Assembly: GCA_937141995.1 (NCBI GenBank)
Contig: CAKZQX010001117.1
Coordinates: 1-8,590, forward strand
Origin: an uncultured Chloroflexaceae bacterium
GTDB taxonomy: Bacteria; Chloroflexota; Chloroflexia; Chloroflexales; Chloroflexaceae
DNA: 8,590 bases
Reading direction: 5' to 3'
Shown: positions 6,419 through 8,590 of the stretch, one piece after another
How the letters are laid out: each line of letters begins with the position of its first letter
Position numbering within the stretch: position 1 is the first letter of the stretch
The notes under the pieces: model-generated
Databases searched by the model: none
Seen by the model: the letters and a program-made list of their open reading frames with translations, nothing else
What the model was told of the DNA's origin: nothing
Translations under genes and position numbers: made by a program

Positions 6419-6467
6419 TATGCCGACAGCCGGCACGGTGCATATGCCGGCTGTCGGCATATGCACC
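6419..6467 (+). promoter_or_regulatory. Two overlapping, mutually exclusive hairpins
   Basis: Hairpin 1 pairs TATGCCGACAGCCGGCA (6419-6435) perfectly with 6445-6461 (17 bp, 9-base loop). Hairpin 2 pairs GGTGCATATGCCG (6437-6449) perfectly with CGGCATATGCACC (6455-6467; 13 bp, 5-base loop). They share 6445-6461 in part and cannot coexist. The arrangement resembles attenuator switching, but it lies upstream of the only promoter-like box before the next gene, so a DNA-level role or a decaying repeat is equally possible. Confidence 0.55.
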
Positions 6468-6502
6468 ATCACATCTCCCGCAAACCTCCATCACCCCTCC
6501 AT

Positions 6503-6528
6503 ATTTGTTTGCTATACTCCAAACAAAT
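6503..6528 (+). promoter_or_regulatory. Palindrome centred on a TATACT -10-like box
   Basis: ATTTGTTTG (6503-6511) and CAAACAAAT (6520-6528) are perfect 9-bp inverted repeats enclosing CTATACTC, with TATACT at 6513-6518. The box is correctly oriented for the gene at 6576. A dimeric repressor bound here would cover the -10. No convincing -35 is visible. Alternatively the transcript simply forms a stem-loop. Confidence 0.4.
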
Positions 6529-6575
6529 AGCACGAACAGACAAACAGGCGGCAAATGCAAATTTAGGAGGCAATG

Positions 6576-7400
6576 ATGAGTACACGGATCTGGATGATTA
6601 TGGCCGGCGCGGCAATGACCCTGTTGATTGTCGTAATCGTCGCGGTAGCACCGTCGGGCGGATCACCGCAAAGCGCCAACAGCTTCAATCCCGGCAACAC
6701 TGCCGACGCTGCTCCGACCACCACTGTGGCCGCAACAGCCCCGGCCGCTGCCACCACCGGCACGACTGACGGCACCACCGCTGAACAGGCACCAGCACCG
6801 ACCGCACCAACCACGACAACCGCGACAACGATGTGGCAGGCAGAACTAAACAACATGCTGACCGTGGCTGCCGAACAGCTTGGCATGACCCCGGCGGAGT
6901 TAAACGCCGAACTGCAGACCGGCAAGAGCATTGCTGAGGTCGCCAACGAGCGCGGCGCTGATGTGGCTACCATCCTGGAGGCTCTGCTGGCCCTGCGCAT
7001 CACCGACCTGGAGGCCCAGGTTGCCAATGGACAGATTTCACAGGACATCGCTGATCGCCGCATCTCGATGATGCGCACCACGCTGGCAGAACAACTCAGC
7101 CTGGCCGGTGGCCCCCAACCGCAGGGACCGGGCCAGGGGCCGGGCCAGGGGCCGGGGATGGGGCCAGGCCAGGGCATGCAACCCGGCCAGGGACCAGGCC
7201 GGCAGATGCAGCCGGGTCAGGGCATGCAACCCGGCCAGGGACACGGGCCGGGGATGGGGCCGGGCCAGGGCATGCAACCCGGCCAGGGACCAGGCCGGCA
7301 GATGCAACCGGGCCAGGGACAATGTTCGGGTCCAGGATATACCGACACCGATGGCGACGGCATCTGCGACAACATGGGGACGGGCCGTCCCACACCGTAA
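6576..7400 (+). CDS. Membrane-anchored Gly/Pro/Gln/Met-repeat protein with Asp-rich loop
   Basis: 274 residues, function unknown. Numbered from the ATG at 6576: hydrophobic helix ~7-24 (signal or anchor); Thr/Ala/Pro-rich linker ~28-85; a compact helical region ~86-175, where LGMTPAELNAELQTGKSIAEVANERG followed by Leu-rich helices resembles a small repeat domain seen in secreted actinobacterial and chloroflexotal proteins (recognised by style only); a low-complexity GPGQG/MQPGQG tract ~179-249; and the tail YTDTDGDGICDNMG, which looks like the D-x-D-x-D-G-xx-D calcium loop of thrombospondin type-3 or dockerin repeats. Probably exported and extracytoplasmic. ATGs are adjacent at 6573 and 6576; AGGAGG at 6565-6570 spaces best with 6576. 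It stands alone, with a hairpin after it and a convergent gene beyond. Confidence 0.8.
   Translation: MSTRIWMIMAGAAMTLLIVVIVAVAPSGGSPQSANSFNPGNTADAAPTTTVAATAPAAATTGTTDGTTAEQAPAPTAPTTTTATTMWQAELNNMLTVAAEQLGMTPAELNAELQTGKSIAEVANERGADVATILEALLALRITDLEAQVANGQISQDIADRRISMMRTTLAEQLSLAGGPQPQGPGQGPGQGPGMGPGQGMQPGQGPGRQMQPGQGMQPGQGHGPGMGPGQGMQPGQGPGRQMQPGQGQCSGPGYTDTDGDGICDNMGTGRPTP
7151..7318 (+). repeat. In-frame direct repeats, 72 bp at 96-bp offset
   Basis: The block 7151-7222 recurs at 7247-7318 with only three mismatches by eye, offset 96 bp (32 codons). Both contain GGGCATGCAACCCGGCCAGG and GGCCGGCAGATGCA. Smaller GGGCCAGG units fill the preceding stretch. The repeat encodes the GPGQGMQPGQGPGRQMQPGQ tract. 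Frame-preserving unit size suggests repeat-number variation by slippage or recombination without loss of the C-terminal tail. Confidence 0.85.
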
Positions 7401-7431
7401 CACGAACCGCATCAACTGATACGCAACAGAA

Positions 7432-7468
7432 ACACCCCACACCGGCGTTACAGGCTGGTGTGGGGTGT
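7432..7468 (+). terminator. Hairpin between convergent genes (possible bidirectional terminator)
   Basis: ACACCCCACACCGGC (7432-7446) pairs with GCTGGTGTGGGGTGT (7454-7468): 15 positions with one G-U, 7-base loop. It lies 32 bp after the stop of the repeat-protein gene. No T-run follows on the plus strand. On the minus strand the stem is followed by TTTCTGTT, a weak tract, so it may serve the convergent gene better. Confidence 0.5.
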
Positions 7469-7715
7469 CCGGCAATGCGGGATTGGCGGTTGGGGAACGC
7501 TGCGCGACGGCGCGGCTATTGCCAATGCGGGCCAGAACCGTCCACAAATACGGACTACGAATCACGAATGGCGCAGTGCCACACTATGTGATGCGCGGCT
7601 TACTTTGGCACAGGCATGGCTTGCGCACTCCATACAAGGTGCTGTCTGGCAGTATACCAGAGCCGGATCATCATCTGAAAGAAACTGCACATATGCATGG
7701 GCTCTTCCAAATGTT
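7469..7715. other. Non-coding spacer between convergent genes
   Basis: About 250 bp with no supported gene. Plus-strand frames crossing it have no ribosome binding site and give Arg/His-rich, low-likelihood protein. I see no tRNA fold and no copy of the palindromic element. A TATACT-like box on the minus strand (around 7650-7656) has no good partner. Confidence 0.4.
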
Positions 7716-8111
7716 CTATCCAAGATTCCGATAGACATCAGCTTTATTCCTGGGGGCAGCTTTTGTACTGCTCACACCTACAGCCGTCACCCACTCCGGC
7801 GGCATGGGCCGCGCCGGTGCGCCGGGAATGCGCAGCAACACCCAGAGATCATCGGTCCAGGGTGGCGAGACCCAGCCCTCGACATATCCTTTCACCTGCA
7901 CGCGGGGCGGGTGCGCATCAAGCCCCAGGTTCAGGCCAGGCAGCGTACCGCGCCAGACGGCATGGCTCACCGGGGCACGAGTCTGATCAGCGGCCCAGGG
8001 CGTAATAATGTAGGTCCACCAGATGAGGCAGGCCAGCGCAATCGCGGTGAGCAGCGTGGCAATACTGCGCCGGCGATGGGTGCGCGGTCCAGGGCGAAAG
8101 AAACCAGACAT
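7716..8111 (-). CDS. Small membrane-anchored hypothetical protein
   Basis: 131 residues, not recognised. Basic N-terminus (MSGFFRPGPRTHRRRS), one membrane helix ~17-38 (ATLLTAIALACLIWWTYIITPW), then a ~95-residue extracytoplasmic part rich in Trp and Pro (VSHAVWRGTLPGL, EGWVSPPWTDDLWVLLRIPG). Positive-inside charge suggests the C-terminal part faces outward. The ATG at 8111 is chosen because GAGGAG lies 12 bases upstream; the TTG immediately before it is an alternative with better spacing. The frame stays open further upstream to 8279, but that extension is Cys/Thr/His-rich and crosses the promoter. The last ~20 residues (SSTKAAPRNKADVYRNLG) look less constrained. Convergent with the repeat-protein gene. 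Confidence 0.6.
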   Translation of the reverse strand: MSGFFRPGPRTHRRRSIATLLTAIALACLIWWTYIITPWAADQTRAPVSHAVWRGTLPGLNLGLDAHPPRVQVKGYVEGWVSPPWTDDLWVLLRIPGAPARPMPPEWVTAVGVSSTKAAPRNKADVYRNLG

Positions 8112-8181
8112 CAATCGGTATTTCTCCTCGGTTAGTGGCGTAGGTGTGGAGTGTCCCGGATGGGTTTTTGTGCTGGTCGTC

Positions 8182-8190
8182 AGTATAGCA
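8182..8190 (-). promoter_or_regulatory. Extended -10 promoter for the minus-strand gene
   Basis: Read on the minus strand: TGCTATACT, an extended -10 (TGn + TATACT), about 70 bp before the start at 8111 and pointing towards it. The -35 at 17-bp spacing is weak (CTGCAC), which extended -10 promoters tolerate. Confidence 0.5.
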
Positions 8191-8286
8191 TATGCGCAGA
8201 GAGTGTGCAGTGTCCATGAATAACATTTCCCACTACACGAAATGCCATGCACTCTGCTGGTACTACCCCACTTGCGCAAAGCGGCA

Positions 8287-8295
8287 TGCTATAAT
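8287..8295 (+). promoter_or_regulatory. Extended -10 promoter with perfect TATAAT, reading rightwards
   Basis: TGCTATAAT matches the extended -10 consensus exactly and diverges from the minus-strand promoter about 100 bp away. Transcription would start near 8302, yet no convincing protein follows before the window ends, so it drives either a gene starting beyond 8590 with a long leader, or an RNA. Confidence 0.5.
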
Positions 8296-8301
8296 GATAC
8301 T

Positions 8302-8590
8302 CATTCCCGGTTCCGGTACCATTACCGTTGCGCAGGATTAGCTGCGCTATCCCGCAAATCATACGTATGACGCGGCGGGGAATTGGATTACGAGAAACAC
8401 GCAATGCGTGAACAGCGCGCAACTGCTGGTACGACCGCAACGTACACGGTTGCGCATTTAGCAGCGGATAGTAGCTTCGCCAGAGCGGAACAGCCATGAT
8501 CGCCCATCAGGATGTGACAGGCATTCTTAGAGACGGTCTGAAACGGGTTGGTCATGGGGCAATACCGTTCAAATAGCAGAACCTGCGCAG
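8302..8590 (+). other. Transcribed-looking region without a supported gene
   Basis: Nearly 290 bp downstream of the consensus -10. It holds only tiny plus-strand frames: 8404-8499 (31 codons) overlapping by ATGA a 26-codon frame at 8496-8576 (begins MIAHQDVTGILRDGLKR). Neither has a clear ribosome binding site, so I do not call them genes, though the second looks mildly protein-like. Repeats of GGTAC...TTGCGCA occur at 8315-8334 and 8428-8456, with a third at 8259-8278 before the promoter. Confidence 0.3.

Noticed and set aside
6141..6576. Small open frames of 70-102 codons across E4
   Set aside because: They run through the inverted modules and hairpin on both strands, as palindromic DNA produces; no start signals.
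6563..7565. Long minus-strand frames opposite the repeat protein, giving Pro/Gly-rich repeats
   Set aside because: Antisense translation of the GPGQ repeat; the plus frame has a strong AGGAGG, an anchor helix and a sensible tail.
7458..8135. 225-codon plus-strand frame
   Set aside because: It lies antisense to the minus-strand gene, lacks a ribosome binding site, and reads as low-likelihood Arg/Pro-rich protein.
8180..8497. 105-codon minus-strand frame
   Set aside because: It spans both divergent promoter boxes, has no ribosome binding site, and matches nothing I recognise.
8392..8590. Minus-strand frame open from the right edge of the window
   Set aside because: Its Cys-rich translation looks like no family, and about 66 open codons in GC-rich DNA can occur by chance. 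It could only be judged with sequence beyond 8590.

Overview
The window reads as bacterial, GC-rich DNA with small conserved genes separated by unusually long (300-540 bp), repeat-laden spacers. Gene content (hybrid GGDEF-EAL protein, NMT1-type lipoprotein, FabF homologue with non-canonical motifs), AGGAGG ribosome binding sites and TATACT/TATAAT boxes would fit a filamentous Chloroflexota bacterium (Chloroflexus/Roseiflexus relatives). That is an inference from style; no rRNA or tRNA is present to prove it. The first ~146 bases look foreign: read on the minus strand they encode a stretch strongly resembling eukaryotic cytochrome c oxidase subunit 5A, ending at a triple GATC. The left edge is therefore probably a chimeric join.

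Layout, left to right. (1) 1-158: COX5A-like eukaryotic fragment and join. (2) ~159-2239: HAMP-PAS-GGDEF-EAL cyclic-di-GMP protein lacking its sensor N-terminus. (3) 2250-3245: lipoprotein of the NMT1/SsuA substrate-binding family, 10 bp downstream, probably the same operon. (4) 3246-3731: spacer with a palindromic repeat element, a promoter and a long leader. (5) 3732-4304: FMN-binding pyridoxamine-phosphate-oxidase-like protein. (6) 4302-4628: two more repeat elements in tandem, separated and flanked by copies of the same short target sequence. (7) 4781-6037: beta-ketoacyl-ACP synthase II-like enzyme. (8) 6094-6397: the most complete repeat element, then a pair of competing hairpins and a promoter-like palindrome. 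(9) 6576-7400: membrane-anchored, repeat-rich protein ending in an aspartate-rich calcium-loop-like motif. (10) 7716-8111, minus strand: small membrane-anchored hypothetical protein, convergent with the previous gene. (11) 8112-8590: divergent promoters and repeated short blocks, with no convincing gene.

How it fits together. The c-di-GMP protein and the adjacent solute-binding lipoprotein have no permease or ATPase beside them, so they look like a ligand-sensing pair rather than a transporter. The PPOX-like and FabF-like genes each appear to have their own promoter. The most unusual signal is the dispersed element family: about 90-bp inverted terminal modules, 7-8-bp flanking direct repeats, a conserved GC-rich box and, in two copies, a long perfect palindrome whose sequence differs between copies. 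No transposase is present, so these look like non-autonomous, MITE-like elements.
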